From contig NZ_FTOM01000002.1 in NCBI RefSeq assembly GCF_900156695.1, forward strand, positions 620,001 through 684,000: a stretch of DNA of 64,000 nt, read 5' to 3'. The notes beneath the pieces are model-generated. The model saw only the letters and a list, made by a program, of their open reading frames with translations, searched no databases and had not been told where the DNA came from. Below are positions 26,157-36,765 of this stretch, piece after piece; the first letter of the stretch is position 1; every line of letters begins with the position of its first letter. A program made the position numbers and the translations under genes. Source of the DNA: Phaeovulum vinaykumarii. Its GTDB lineage: Bacteria; Pseudomonadota; Alphaproteobacteria; Rhodobacterales; Rhodobacteraceae.

Positions 26157-26269
26157 GCGCGGGGCCCGAAAAGCGGGCGGATGCGCGCATCGGTGCCTTT
26201 TCCTCGCGCGCGGGATTGATTAGGTGTTTGGCGGTCCGCAACGGGCAGCCAGCATGAGGGGAGCGGCCG

Positions 26270-27940
26270 ATGTCCTTTTTCTCCAAGCTCAAGACGCGTC
26301 TGGGCAAGTCGTCCTCGAAGATCGACGAGGGTCTGTCCGCGATTGTCGGCGAAGGTGACGGCGCCCCCGAGCCCGACCGCACTCCCGAGTCCGCCCGCAC
26401 CCCCGAGGGGCCGGGCGCCGATCTGAGCGCGATTGCCGACGAGGTTCTGCGGTCCTATCAGGAGGGCAAGCCGCGCGCCGAGGCCCAGGAGGCCGCGCCC
26501 GGAGCCTCCGAACCCGAGCCCGCGATCGCAGCCGAAGCCACGCCGGAGCCCGAGCCCGAACCTGCGCCGCTTGCGCCGCTGGTTCTGGAGACGCCCGCGG
26601 GGACCGATCCGGTCGAGACGTCCGAGGTGGCGGAGGTTGCCGACCCCGAGCCCGAGAGATCCGAGCCCGCGCCTGAGATGCGCGCCGAGCCCGCGCTCCC
26701 CGCGGACATCGTGTCCGAGGAACGCGCGCCCGCGGATGTTGCGGAGCCCGAAGCCCCCGAGGACGTTGTTTCCGAGACGGTCCCGGAGGCGGTCCCCGAG
26801 GCGGCTCAGGTCGAGGCGCCGGCCGCGCCCGAAGCGCTTGCCCCGCCGCCCGCACCGGAGCAGCTTCAACCCGAACCCGAACCCGAACCCGAACCCGAAC
26901 CCGAACCCGAACCCGAACCCGAACCCGAACCCGAACCCGAACCCGAACCGCAGCCGATGGCGGCGGCGTCGGTCGAGGCCCCGGCAGGGGACGAGGGGCA
27001 GAAGCGGGGCTTTTTCGGGCGGATGTTCGGCCGTGGTCCCGCCGAGGACGAGGACGCCGCCGAGGCCGCGCGTCCCGCGGCCCCGCGTCCGCGTGGCCCC
27101 GAACCCCGGCGCGAGATGGACGACGCGATGCTCGAACAGCTCGAGGAAGTCTTGATCACCGCCGATATGGGCGTTGATACCGCGCTGCGGGTCGTGGCCA
27201 ATATTGCCGAGGGCCGTCTGGGCAAGCGCCTGTCGGTGCGCGAGATCAAGGAGGCGCTGGCCGAGGAGGTCGGCCGGATCATGGACACCGTGGCCAAGCC
27301 GCTGCCGATCTATCCGCAAAAGCCGCAGGTGGTTCTGGTCGTGGGCGTCAACGGCTCGGGCAAGACGACGACGATCGGCAAGCTGGCCGCGCAGTTCCGC
27401 GATGCGGGCAAGAATGTCATCATCGCTGCGGGCGACACCTTCCGCGCCGCCGCGGTCGAGCAGCTCCAGGTCTGGGGCGAACGCGCGGGCGTGCCGGTGA
27501 TGACCGCGCCCGAGGGCTCGGACCCCGCCAGCCTGGCCTTCGACGCCATGACGCGGGCGCAATCCGAGGGCGCCGACCTTCTGATGATCGACACGGCCGG
27601 GCGGCTTCAGAACCGTCAGGATCTGATGGAGGAACTGGCCAAGATCGTCCGCGTGATCCGCAAGAAGGATCCGACCGCGCCGCACAACACGCTTCTGGTG
27701 CTGGATGCCACCACCGGCCAGAACGCGCTGAGCCAGGTCGAGACCTTCCAGAAGCTGGCCGACGTGACCGGGCTGGTGATGACCAAGCTGGACGGCACCG
27801 CGCGCGGCGGCGTGCTGGTGGCGCTGGCCGACAAGTTCGGCCTGCCGATCCATGCTATCGGCGTGGGCGAGCAGATCGACGACCTGGACGCCTTCGACCC
27901 CGACGAATTTGCGCAGGCGCTGGTGGGGCTCGAGGAATGA
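26270..27940 (+). CDS. ftsY: Signal recognition particle receptor FtsY
   Basis: GTPase that docks SRP-ribosome complexes at the membrane for cotranslational insertion. 556 residues: an acidic, Pro/Glu-rich A domain to about 260 ending in an unbroken run of Pro-Glu dipeptides, then the N domain, then the G domain with [17 protein letters not shown] (P-loop), [24 protein letters not shown] and [13 protein letters not shown] 26270 follows GGGGAGCGG. The A domain is variable in the family, so the repeat should be tolerated. Followed after 24 nt by an EamA transporter. Confidence 0.96.
   Translation: MSFFSKLKTRLGKSSSKIDEGLSAIVGEGDGAPEPDRTPESARTPEGPGADLSAIADEVLRSYQEGKPRAEAQEAAPGASEPEPAIAAEATPEPEPEPAPLAPLVLETPAGTDPVETSEVAEVADPEPERSEPAPEMRAEPALPADIVSEERAPADVAEPEAPEDVVSETVPEAVPEAAQVEAPAAPEALAPPPAPEQLQPEPEPEPEPEPEPEPEPEPEPEPEPEPQPMAAASVEAPAGDEGQKRGFFGRMFGRGPAEDEDAAEAARPAAPRPRGPEPRREMDDAMLEQLEEVLITADMGVDTALRVVANIAEGRLGKRLSVREIKEALAEEVGRIMDTVAKPLPIYPQKPQVVLVVGVNGSGKTTTIGKLAAQFRDAGKNVIIAAGDTFRAAAVEQLQVWGERAGVPVMTAPEGSDPASLAFDAMTRAQSEGADLLMIDTAGRLQNRQDLMEELAKIVRVIRKKDPTAPHNTLLVLDATTGQNALSQVETFQKLADVTGLVMTKLDGTARGGVLVALADKFGLPIHAIGVGEQIDDLDAFDPDEFAQALVGLEE
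26870..26947 (+). repeat. 13 perfect tandem copies of CCCGAA in ftsY
   Basis: A 78-bp hexanucleotide microsatellite, in frame, coding 13 Pro-Glu pairs in the acidic A domain. The perfect copies suggest recent expansion by slippage; steps of 6 bp keep the reading frame. Confidence 0.95.
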
Positions 27941-27964
27941 CCGCCACCGCCCGGCGGGCCTGAG

Positions 27965-28870
27965 ATGGACATGAGCGGATATCTGACCTCGATCGAGGGG
28001 ACCGAGGCCGGCCATCAGGCGGCGCTGATCCTGGCGCTGTCGGCCGCCCTTCTGCATGCGCTTTTCGGCGCGCTCCAGAAGGGGCGGCATGACCCCTGGC
28101 TGTCGCGGGCGGGCATCGACCTGGCCTATGGGCTGATGGCGGCGCCGGTGGCGCTGTTTCTCGTGCCCTGGCCCGAGCCGCATATGTGGCCCATCTTTGC
28201 GGGCGCCTTCGTCATCCATTCGGGCTACAAGTTCGCCCAGGCCGCCACCTACATGCGCGGCGCCTATACGGTGGTCTATCCGGTCGTGCGCGGCACGGGG
28301 CCGCTCATCACCGTGCTGGCCGCGGGCGTGGTCTTCTCGGAACATTTCACGGCGCAGCAATGGCTTGGTGTAGGGGTGCTGCTGGCGGGGATCTTCGGGC
28401 TTGCCGCCTATAACTTCCGCTTTCTGGAGGGCGGGCGCGAGACCTTGGGCGCGGCGCTGGGGCTGGCGGTGCTGACCGGCGTCTTTGTCGCCGCCTACAC
28501 GACCTATGACGCCTATGGCATCCGCGCCACGGCCGATCCCTTCACCTTCCTTGCGTGGTTCTTCTTTCTCGACGGCTGGCTGATGCCGCTCCTGCTGGCG
28601 CCGCGGCTGGCGCGTCTGGCCCGCCCCGAGGCGCTGGCGCTGGCGCGGCGGGGGATCTTCGGCGCGCTGGTGGCCTATCTGTCCTTCGGGTCGGTCATGA
28701 TGGCCACGCGGCTGGACAAGGTCGGCGAGGCCGCCGTCCTGCGCGAGACCTCGGCCGTCTTCGCCGCCTTGATCGGGTGGCTGGTTCTGGGCGAGAAGGT
28801 GGGGCCGGTGCGCACCGGCCTGATGGCCCTGATCGCGCTGGGCGCGGTGGTGGTGGAAACGGGAGGCTGA
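27965..28870 (+). CDS. EamA/DMT-family membrane transporter
   Basis: 301 residues with about ten hydrophobic segments in two repeated halves, as in drug/metabolite transporters. Seen: AYTVVYPVVRGTGPLITVLA in the first half and VLRETSAVFAALIGWLVLGE in the second, the usual glutamate-bearing helix of EamA repeats. The start may be ATG 27965 or the ATG three codons on (27974); neither has a strong ribosome site. It lies 24 nt after ftsY and 3 nt before yciB, so probably one transcript. The substrate is unknown. Confidence 0.88.
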   Translation: MDMSGYLTSIEGTEAGHQAALILALSAALLHALFGALQKGRHDPWLSRAGIDLAYGLMAAPVALFLVPWPEPHMWPIFAGAFVIHSGYKFAQAATYMRGAYTVVYPVVRGTGPLITVLAAGVVFSEHFTAQQWLGVGVLLAGIFGLAAYNFRFLEGGRETLGAALGLAVLTGVFVAAYTTYDAYGIRATADPFTFLAWFFFLDGWLMPLLLAPRLARLARPEALALARRGIFGALVAYLSFGSVMMATRLDKVGEAAVLRETSAVFAALIGWLVLGEKVGPVRTGLMALIALGAVVVETGG

Positions 28871-28873
28871 AGC

Positions 28874-29497
28874 ATGACCGACAAGACCGGACGCAAGATC
28901 AACCCCTGGCTCAAGTTCGGGCTGGAATTCGGCCCGCTGGTGGTCTTCTTCGTCGTCTTCGCGCGGCTCAAGGACCAGAGCGTGAGCCTGCTCGGCACCG
29001 AATATTCGGGCTTCGTGGTGGCGACGGCGGCCTTCGTGCCGATCCTCGTGGTCTCGATCCTGGCGCTGTGGCGGCTGACCGGGCGCATGGCGCCGATGCA
29101 GGCGGCGACGCTGGTTCTGGTGCTGGTCTTCGGCGGGCTGTCGGTCTGGCTCAATGACCCGCGCTTCTTCAAGATGAAGCCCACGATCATCTATCTTCTC
29201 TTTGCCGGGGTGCTGGGGCTTGGCGCGCTTTTGGGGAAATCCTGGCTGGCGCTGGTCATGGACGAGGTGCTGCCGATGCAGCCCGAGGGCTGGCGCATCC
29301 TGACGCGGCGCATCATCGGGCTGTTCCTGGCGCTGGCGGTGGCCAACGAGGCGGTCTGGCGGCTGTTCAGCGACGGAACTTGGGTCAATTTCAAGGTCTT
29401 TGGCCTGCCGCTGATCATGTTTGCGTTCTTCATGGCGCAGGGGGGGCTGTTCTCCCGGTACGCGCTGCCACAGGACGATGACGCAGCGCCGAAATGA
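28874..29497 (+). CDS. yciB: Inner-membrane septation protein A (YciB/IspZ)
   Basis: 207 residues with five or six membrane helices. Family signatures: LKFGLEFGPLVVFFVVF near the N-terminus, FKMKPTIIYLLFAG, and AVANEAVWRLFSDGTWVNFK. YciB proteins are linked to cell envelope integrity and division; the biochemical role is not settled. The start is 3 nt after the EamA stop. Its last 68 nt overlap the 3' end of the convergent hydrolase gene, which is unusual. Confidence 0.92.
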   Translation: MTDKTGRKINPWLKFGLEFGPLVVFFVVFARLKDQSVSLLGTEYSGFVVATAAFVPILVVSILALWRLTGRMAPMQAATLVLVLVFGGLSVWLNDPRFFKMKPTIIYLLFAGVLGLGALLGKSWLALVMDEVLPMQPEGWRILTRRIIGLFLALAVANEAVWRLFSDGTWVNFKVFGLPLIMFAFFMAQGGLFSRYALPQDDDAAPK

Positions 29498-30410
29498 CCC
29501 CGTCCAGCGGCGCGCGCAGCCGCGACCAGCGCGGCGCCTGTTCGGCGGGCAGCAATTCGGCCAGCCAGGGCAGGGGCATTTCACCGGGCCGGCGCAGCAG
29601 CATCCGGTAAAGCCCGAAGAGGCCCGGCCGCAGATAGGGCGAATAATGCGACACCCGCGCCGGGGCGCCCTGCACCAGATGGCCCAGCCCCGCCAGCGCC
29701 GTCAGCGTGGCCGGATCGTCGATCTGGATATCCAGCCAGTTGCGCCGCCCGCCGCCCTGGCCGTGCGGGCCCGGCCCGTGTCCGCCCAGCCCATGGCCCA
29801 GCGCGCTGCCGCGCGGCGCCCCCAGCCAGCGTTCCATGGCGAAATCGAAAAGATCGTTCTCGCGCGTGGTGATGTTGAACACCTCGGTGCCGCGGGCGCC
29901 GGGGGCATCCAGCGCCGCCAGCGCCGGGCCGCGGAACTCGGCCGCCGACAGCAGGATGACGCGGCCCACCGCGCCGGCGGCGTCTGCGGGCAGCGCGCGC
30001 AGCGCCGCCAGCGCCACGCGCGCGCCCAGCGAATGCGCGATCACCCCCACGGGGCGGCGCGCCGCCCGCGCCAGCCGCGTGATGGCGCAGGCCAGTGCCA
30101 CGCCCACCTCGTCGGCGCGGGCATAGGCCTCGTGCAGCCGGCCGCGGGCTTCCCAGCCGAAGGCGATGGCCAAGCCTTCGTCGGGGGCGCCGGTGCCGAA
30201 GCCCAGCGCCCTGGGCCAGGACCGCGCGCTGCGGTGCTTGCGCGGGGTCAGCGACAGGATATGGGCGTGCGGGGAATGGGCATGGCGGCGCGGCGAGAAC
30301 CCATAGCCATGCAGCATGAAGATGAGCGGCGCGCCTTCGGGCAGGCCGGCGGCCAGCGCGGTCAGGCGCGGGGGCAGCGGTTCGTCGGCATTGATCGTCA
30401 CAAGCGGCAT
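29430..30410 (-). CDS. Alpha/beta hydrolase
   Basis: 326 residues from ATG 30410 (MPLVTINADEPLPPR), chosen because GGGAGA lies 7-12 nt upstream; an ATG five codons earlier is possible. Seen: FMLHGYGFSP (oxyanion-hole strand) and the nucleophile elbow IAHSLGAR, where Gly is replaced by Ala at the first elbow position, then HVxxVSHYSPYLRP-like C-terminal sequence holding a likely catalytic His. The substrate is unknown. No signal peptide, so probably cytosolic. The C-terminal 22 codons overlap yciB on the other strand. Confidence 0.78.
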   Translation of the reverse strand: MPLVTINADEPLPPRLTALAAGLPEGAPLIFMLHGYGFSPRRHAHSPHAHILSLTPRKHRSARSWPRALGFGTGAPDEGLAIAFGWEARGRLHEAYARADEVGVALACAITRLARAARRPVGVIAHSLGARVALAALRALPADAAGAVGRVILLSAAEFRGPALAALDAPGARGTEVFNITTRENDLFDFAMERWLGAPRGSALGHGLGGHGPGPHGQGGGRRNWLDIQIDDPATLTALAGLGHLVQGAPARVSHYSPYLRPGLFGLYRMLLRRPGEMPLPWLAELLPAEQAPRWSRLRAPLDGVISALRHRPVAARTGRTAPPAP

Positions 30411-30708
30411 CGGCGCATCTCCCATTGCGCGGTGCGTGGATCTGCCTTCCCTGCGGTCCTTTCCGTCTGACGCGCCCTGACGCGCCCTTCCGTCTCAAGC
30501 GGTTGCGGTCGTCCCTGTCATCAGCTTGCACGCCAAAGATGAACGCCGGGTTTCCGGCCCGAGTTCCGCCCCGGCGCCGGGTCAAGAGGTGTTTGCGCGC
30601 GCGGCAACACGCCGCAGCGGGCATTGACCGGGGCGCGCGGCACAGCTAACCCCGCAGGCAAAGAACGCGCGCACAGGGTGCCGCCCGTCCGGACGAGGAA
30701 TGACCCAC

Positions 30709-31884
30709 ATGAATGACGATAGGATCGACACGAAACTTGTCCACTCGGGCATCCGGCGCAGCCAATACGGCGAGATGGCCGAAGGCCTGTTCCTGACCCA
30801 GGGCTATGTCTATCCCACCGCCGAGGCCGCCGAGGCGCGCTTTGCCGAATGCGGGCCCGACGAATACATCTATTCGCGCTATGCCAACCCCACCACGCGG
30901 ATGTTCGAGGAACGCATCGCCGCCGTCGAGGGCACCGAGGACGCCTTTGCCGTGGCCTCGGGCATGGCGGCGGTGCATGGCGTGCTGGTGCCGCTTCTGA
31001 AGGCAGGCGATCATGTCGTGGCGGCACGGGCGCTTTTCGGGTCGTGCCTGATCGTGCTCGACATGTTCCGCCGCTTCGGGGTCGAGGTGACGCTGGTCGA
31101 TGGCCGCGATCTGGACGCCTGGCGCGCGGCGGTGCGGCCGGGCACGCGGGCGGTCTTCTTCGAATCCGTCTCGAACCCCTGCCTCGAGGTGATCGACATC
31201 GCCGCGGTGGCCGAGATCGCCCATGCCGCAGGCGCGCTGGTCATCGTGGACAATGCCTTTGCCACGCCCGTGGGCTCGCGCGCGACGGCGCTGGGCGCGG
31301 ATCTGGTGATCTATTCGGCCACCAAGCATATCGACGGCGGCGGGCGCACGCTGGGCGGCGTGATCCTGGGCACGCGCGATCTGATCCGCGGCCAGATCGA
31401 GCCCTGCCTCAAGCATCTGGGCGCCTCGATCAGCCCGTTCAACGCCTGGGTGATGCTCAAGGGCATGGAGACGCTGGCCCTGCGTGTGCGTGCCAGCAGC
31501 GCGACCGCGGCGCAGATCGCCGCGGCGCTGGACGGCGACGACCGCGTGGCGCGCGTGCTCTACCCCGGCCTGGCCAGCCACCCCGACCATGCCGTCGCGC
31601 GCCGCCAGATGCAGGGCGGCGGCACGATGCTCGCGCTTGATCTTGGCACGCGCGATCGTGCCTTTGCCTTCCTGAACGCGCTGCGGGTCTTCACCCTGTC
31701 GAACAACTTGGGCGATGCGAAATCCATCGCCACCCATCCGGCCACCACCACCCACGCCAAGGTCTCGGCCGAGGACAAGGCGGTGCTGGGGATCGGGCCG
31801 GGGCTGGTGCGGCTGTCGGTGGGGATCGAGGCGCCCGAGGATATCCTGGCCGATATCGAGGCGGGTCTGGCCGCCCTGGGCTGA
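30709..31884 (+). CDS. metZ: O-succinylhomoserine sulfhydrylase
   Basis: PLP enzyme of the Cys/Met metabolism family that makes homocysteine from activated homoserine and sulfide. 391 residues from ATG 30709. ATG 30700 is also in frame, but GAGGA abuts it and is better placed for 30709. Seen: YSRYANPTTRMFEERIAAVE, ASGMAAVHGVL, the PLP lysine in YSATKHIDGGGRTLGG, and SVGIEAPEDILADI. RSQYGEMAEGLFLTQG near the N-terminus is typical of MetZ; cystathionine gamma-synthase is the main alternative. Monocistronic as far as seen. Confidence 0.87.
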   Translation: MNDDRIDTKLVHSGIRRSQYGEMAEGLFLTQGYVYPTAEAAEARFAECGPDEYIYSRYANPTTRMFEERIAAVEGTEDAFAVASGMAAVHGVLVPLLKAGDHVVAARALFGSCLIVLDMFRRFGVEVTLVDGRDLDAWRAAVRPGTRAVFFESVSNPCLEVIDIAAVAEIAHAAGALVIVDNAFATPVGSRATALGADLVIYSATKHIDGGGRTLGGVILGTRDLIRGQIEPCLKHLGASISPFNAWVMLKGMETLALRVRASSATAAQIAAALDGDDRVARVLYPGLASHPDHAVARRQMQGGGTMLALDLGTRDRAFAFLNALRVFTLSNNLGDAKSIATHPATTTHAKVSAEDKAVLGIGPGLVRLSVGIEAPEDILADIEAGLAALG

Positions 31885-32025
31885 GGGGGCCCTCGCGCTG
31901 ACAATCGCGTGAACGCGGCGACGGCCCCCGCCCGCCGCCGCGTTCCACCTGACGCAAGGGCAGGATGGTCCTGCACAGACCCCAGACCTTGGGCGCCAGA
32001 CGCCCGAACCCAGACAGGAGGCCCG

Positions 32026-32295
32026 ATGGCCAAGCATGAATTCCGCGTCACGATCGAGGCGGACCCCGCCCGCGATGACGTCTCGCCCGTTGTTTTCAAC
32101 GTGTCCAACCACGACGATATCCTGGGCATGATCGCGCGTTTCAACCTGACCGAGGACCATGACCGTGCCTTCTTCGTGGGGCTCAAGCTTCTGGGCGAGG
32201 CCATGCTCGAGGACCGTAAAAACCCCCTCTACGCCGAGTTCCTGCCGCAGTTTGCCGCCTTCATGAAACGTCTCAAGGCCGCGCGGCAGGCGTGA
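32026..32295 (+). CDS. DUF3861-family small protein
   Basis: 89 residues beginning MAKHEFRVTIEADPARDDVS, with the family features FNVSNHDDILGMI, AFFVGLKLLGEAMLEDRKNP and a C-terminal FLPQFAAFMKRLK. Cytosolic, no motifs of known catalysis, and function unknown across the family. ATG 32026 follows CAGGAGG 6 nt upstream. It lies 141 nt after metZ and 123 nt before folE2. Confidence 0.85.
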   Translation: MAKHEFRVTIEADPARDDVSPVVFNVSNHDDILGMIARFNLTEDHDRAFFVGLKLLGEAMLEDRKNPLYAEFLPQFAAFMKRLKAARQA

Positions 32296-32418
32296 ATTGT
32301 CCCCCATTCGCCGTTTGCGTGTGATCCGATGTGCCCTGGCCCGCGTATTGCGATTGAAACCGACGCCCGGAAGGCCACATTGGAGAGGTCAGGGGCGCAA
32401 GCCGAAGGGAGGCATGGC

Positions 32419-33516
<1,098 letters not shown>

Positions 33517-33527
33517 GGCCGATTGCC

Positions 33528-33561
33528 GCAAGGGGACAGGACGTTACGTCCCGCCCCTTGC
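33528..33561. other. Two-part hairpin after folE2
   Basis: GCAAGGGG pairs with CCCCTTGC (8 bp) and, inside it, GGACG with CGTCC around a TTA loop, with a small internal loop. No T-run follows, so it may be a weak terminator or a structured leader of the acyl-CoA synthetase gene 110 nt downstream. Confidence 0.45.
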
Positions 33562-33674
33562 AACCCGGCAATGACGCAACGTTGTCTTTCTCCGCGTGGT
33601 CTTGCCCGGACCGTCGTTTCTTCGCATTCTGCCTTCCGGAGGGCGACGAGGAGAACGCCCCCGAGGGAGGACTC

Positions 33675-35564
33675 ATGTCGAAATTCGCCTCGGTCGCGGA
33701 TCGCGATGCCGTGGAAGCCGAAATGGATTGGGCGGCGCGTCCGCGTCCGCACACGATCCATGCCTTTCTGAGCGAGACGCGCGCCCGCCACCCCGACCGG
33801 CCTGCCGTGTCGTTCCAGCTGCTGTCGGACCCCGACGCGCCGGCGCAGACGCTGAACTGGGCCGAACTGCACGATCAGGTGACGCGCGCGGCCAATCTGT
33901 TCCGCCGTCTGGGCGTGGGGCCTTCGGATACGGTGGCCTATCTGCTGCCAAACACGCTGGAAACCGCGGTCACGCTGCTGGCCGGTTCGACCGCGGGGAT
34001 CGTCAACCCGATCAACCCGCTTCTTGATGCCGAACAGATCGCCGGCATCCTGCGCGAGACCAAGGCGCGCGTGCTGGTCACGTTGAAGGGCTTTCCCAAG
34101 ACCGACATCGCCCAGAAGGCGGCCGAGGCCGTGGCCCAGGCCCCCGACGTCAAGGCCGTGCTCGAGGTCGATCTGCTGCATTACCTGACCGGGCCCAAGC
34201 GGCTGATCGTGCCACTGATCCGGCCCCGCGTGCGCTATCCGCGCGGGGTCAAGGTCATGGACATGAACGCCGCCCTCGCGCGCGAGCCCGCCACGCTGGC
34301 CTTCGACGACCCGCCCCGGGACCGGGTGGCCGCCTATTTCCACACCGGCGGCACCACCGGAACGCCCAAGGTCGCCCAGCACAAATATTCGGGCATGATC
34401 TATAACGGCTGGCTGGGGGGGCGGCTGCTCTTCGGGAAGGAGGACGTGCTGATCTGCCCGTTGCCGCTGTTCCATGTCTTTGCCGCCTATCCGATCCTGA
34501 TGTCCTGCATCGCCTCGGGGGCGCATATGGTCATGCCCACCCCCGCGGGCTATCGCGGCGATGGCGTCTTCGACAATTTCTGGAAGCTGATCGAACGCTG
34601 GCAGGTGACCTTTCTCATCACCGTGCCCACGGCGCTGGCTGCGCTGATGCAGCGGCCGGTCAATGCCGATGTGTCCTCGCTCAAGACGGCGATCTCGGGC
34701 TCGGCGCCGCTGCCGATCGAGCTTTACAACCGGTTCGAGACCGCGACGGGCGTGCAGATCGCCGAAGGCTATGGCCTGACCGAGGCGACCTGCCTCGTGT
34801 CCTGCAACCCGCCCGGCGGCACCAAGAAGGTGGGCTCGGTCGGGATCCCGCTGCCCCATACCCATGTGCGCATCCTCGCGCGCGACGGCAACGGCGGCAT
34901 GCGCGAATGCGCCATCGACGAGGTGGGCGAGATCTGCGTGGCCAATCCCGGCGTCTTCGAGGGCTCGACCTACACCGAACCCGACCGCAACCACGACCTG
35001 TTTGCCGAGGACCGCTTCCTGCGCACGGGCGATCTGGGGCGGATCGACCCGGACGGCTATCTGTGGATCACCGGCCGGGCCAAGGATCTGATCATCCGCG
35101 GCGGCCACAACATCGACCCCGCCGAGATCGAATCCGCGCTTCTGGCGCATCCCGACGTGTCCTTTGCCGGCGCCATCGGCCAGCCCGACGCCTTTGCCGG
35201 CGAATTGCCCTGCGCCTATGTCGAACTGGTGCGTGATGCCACCGTCACCGCCGAGGCGCTGATGGAGCACGCCCGCGCTCATATCCACGAGCGCGCCGCG
35301 ATCCCCAAGCATATCGAGATCCTGAAGGAATTGCCCAAGACCGCGGTCGGCAAGGTGTTCAAGCCCGACCTGCGCAAGCGGGCCATCGCGCGGGTCTACA
35401 ACGGGGCGCTGGCCGCGGCGGGGCATGATGCCGAGGTCGCCGCCGTGACCGAGGACCGCAAGCGCGGCCTGGTCGCCCATATCCGCCCGCTGGGGCCCGT
35501 CGACAAGGAGGCGATCACCCATCTTCTGGGCGAATACACCAGCCCCTGGGACTGGGCGAACTGA
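33675..35564 (+). CDS. Acyl-CoA synthetase (AMP-forming)
   Basis: ANL-superfamily ligase activating a carboxylic acid to its CoA thioester through an acyl-AMP. 629 residues from ATG 33675 (MSKFASVADRDAVEAEMDW) with GGGAGG 4 nt upstream. Seen: P-loop-like FHTGGTTGTPKVAQHKYS, GYGLTEATCLVSCNPP, RTGDLGRIDPDGYLWITGRA, RGGHNIDPAEIES and the C-terminal catalytic lysine in PKTAVGKVFKPDLR. Length and motif order resemble long/medium-chain acyl-CoA synthetases rather than acetyl-CoA synthetase; the actual acid is unknown. Stands alone. Confidence 0.88.
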   Translation: MSKFASVADRDAVEAEMDWAARPRPHTIHAFLSETRARHPDRPAVSFQLLSDPDAPAQTLNWAELHDQVTRAANLFRRLGVGPSDTVAYLLPNTLETAVTLLAGSTAGIVNPINPLLDAEQIAGILRETKARVLVTLKGFPKTDIAQKAAEAVAQAPDVKAVLEVDLLHYLTGPKRLIVPLIRPRVRYPRGVKVMDMNAALAREPATLAFDDPPRDRVAAYFHTGGTTGTPKVAQHKYSGMIYNGWLGGRLLFGKEDVLICPLPLFHVFAAYPILMSCIASGAHMVMPTPAGYRGDGVFDNFWKLIERWQVTFLITVPTALAALMQRPVNADVSSLKTAISGSAPLPIELYNRFETATGVQIAEGYGLTEATCLVSCNPPGGTKKVGSVGIPLPHTHVRILARDGNGGMRECAIDEVGEICVANPGVFEGSTYTEPDRNHDLFAEDRFLRTGDLGRIDPDGYLWITGRAKDLIIRGGHNIDPAEIESALLAHPDVSFAGAIGQPDAFAGELPCAYVELVRDATVTAEALMEHARAHIHERAAIPKHIEILKELPKTAVGKVFKPDLRKRAIARVYNGALAAAGHDAEVAAVTEDRKRGLVAHIRPLGPVDKEAITHLLGEYTSPWDWAN

Positions 35565-35665
35565 GCTGCGGGTGCGCGCGGGCAGGTGCGGCGGCGTGCG
35601 GCTGCGGTTGACCCCGCAGTGGCTTTGACTATCCTCGCGCCGAACGGGGCAGGACAGGCAGGCCG

Positions 35666-36685
35666 ATGACGGCGCTCATCGAATACCAGAGGCTGGAGGC
35701 GCCGGGCCTCTGGCGTGAAACGCCGCAGGATCAGCGCCGCGAGGTGATCGTGTCCTTCGGCGACGCCACGCTGGTGATCGCGGATGCGCGTTCGGAACGG
35801 CCGCTGGCACATTGGTCACTGCCCGCGCTGATCCGGCTCAACCCCGGCAAGAGCCCGGCCGTCTATGTGCCCGGCCCCGAACCGGGCGAGGATCTCGAGA
35901 TCGACGACGACACGATGATCGCCGCGATCGAGAAGGTCCATGCCGCGATCGCGGCGCGCCGGCCGCATCCGGGGCGGCTGCGCCATGTTCTGGCGGGGGG
36001 CGTGCTGCTGGCGGCGCTGGGGCTGGGGGTGTTCTGGCTGCCCGGCGCGCTGACGCGCCATGCGGCGGCGGTGGCGCCCTTTTCGGCGCGCGTCGAGATC
36101 GGGCGCGCGGCGCTGACCGAATTGTCCACGCTGACCGGCACGCCCTGCGCCGCGCCCGACACGGCCCGGCCGTTGCGCGCGCTGGCCGAGCGGCTTCTGG
36201 GGCCGGGCGGGCGCATCGTCGTGGTGCCCGCAGCGCTGGGCGATGCGCGCATGCTGCCGGGGCGTCTGGTCGTTCTGGGCCGGCCGCTGGTTGAAGGTCA
36301 GGACAGCCCCGAGGTGGCCGCGGGCCATATCATCGCCGCCGCGCTCTCGGCCGAGATCGAGGATCCGCTCCATGCGCTGCTGGCCTGGGCGGGGATCGGA
36401 ACCAGCCTCAAGCTGCTGACCTCGGGCGCGCTTCCGGTTTCGGCGCTTGCGGGCTATGGCGCGCATCTGCTGGATGCGCCGCCTGCCGCGCCGGCGGACG
36501 ACTTGCTGCTCGAGGCCTTCGCCGAGGCGGGCGTGCCCTCGACCCCTTATGCCTTTTCGCGTGACCCGTCGGGCGAAAGCGTGCTGGGCCTGATCGAGGG
36601 CGATCCCCTGCGCGGCCGGCCCATGCCCGAGCCCCTGATGCCCGATGGCGATTGGGTGCTGCTCCAGGGGATCTGTGCCGACTGA
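35666..36685 (+). CDS. Single-pass membrane protein of unknown function
   Basis: 339 residues. The N-terminal 100 residues are soluble (VIVSFGDATLVIADARSERP), a single membrane helix lies at about 107-128 (HVLAGGVLLAALGLGVFWLP), and the rest should be periplasmic. That part includes GRIVVVPAALGDARMLPGRLVV, EVAAGHIIAAALSAEIEDP and LKLLTSGALP, a pattern slightly reminiscent of membrane peptidase-like domains with an H-x6-E spacing, but no catalytic motif can be asserted. ATG follows CAGGC. No family recognised; it looks like a conserved protein of this bacterial group. Confidence 0.7.
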   Translation: MTALIEYQRLEAPGLWRETPQDQRREVIVSFGDATLVIADARSERPLAHWSLPALIRLNPGKSPAVYVPGPEPGEDLEIDDDTMIAAIEKVHAAIAARRPHPGRLRHVLAGGVLLAALGLGVFWLPGALTRHAAAVAPFSARVEIGRAALTELSTLTGTPCAAPDTARPLRALAERLLGPGGRIVVVPAALGDARMLPGRLVVLGRPLVEGQDSPEVAAGHIIAAALSAEIEDPLHALLAWAGIGTSLKLLTSGALPVSALAGYGAHLLDAPPAAPADDLLLEAFAEAGVPSTPYAFSRDPSGESVLGLIEGDPLRGRPMPEPLMPDGDWVLLQGICAD

Positions 36686-36716
36686 CCCGCGCCTGCCGCG
36701 TCAATCCCGCATGAAA

Positions 36717-36741
36717 AAGGCCCCCGGATTGCGGGGGCCTT
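36717..36741 (-). terminator. Rho-independent terminator of the second SPOR gene
   Basis: 10-bp stem AAGGCCCCCG / CGGGGGCCTT, 5-nt loop; on the minus strand it is followed by a T-run (TTTTTC). It can also stop plus-strand transcription from the preceding gene. Confidence 0.85.
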
Positions 36742-36765
36742 GCCTTGTCTGTCGATGGGCCCACC

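Noticed and set aside
26860-26960. CRISPR array
   Set aside because: The repeat is an unbroken coding hexamer with no spacers, and no cas gene is present in the window.
26138-29584. 1148-codon open frame on the minus strand opposite ftsY, EamA and yciB
   Set aside because: Arises from high-GC codon bias opposite three well-identified genes; low-complexity Gly/Phe runs mirror the Pro-Glu repeat, and there is no domain match.
30411-30708. SAM-II or SAM/SAH riboswitch upstream of metZ
   Set aside because: The spacer contains a CGGGG/CCCCG pairing and GCTAA, but not the conserved SAM-II or SAM/SAH core sequences; not enough to call.
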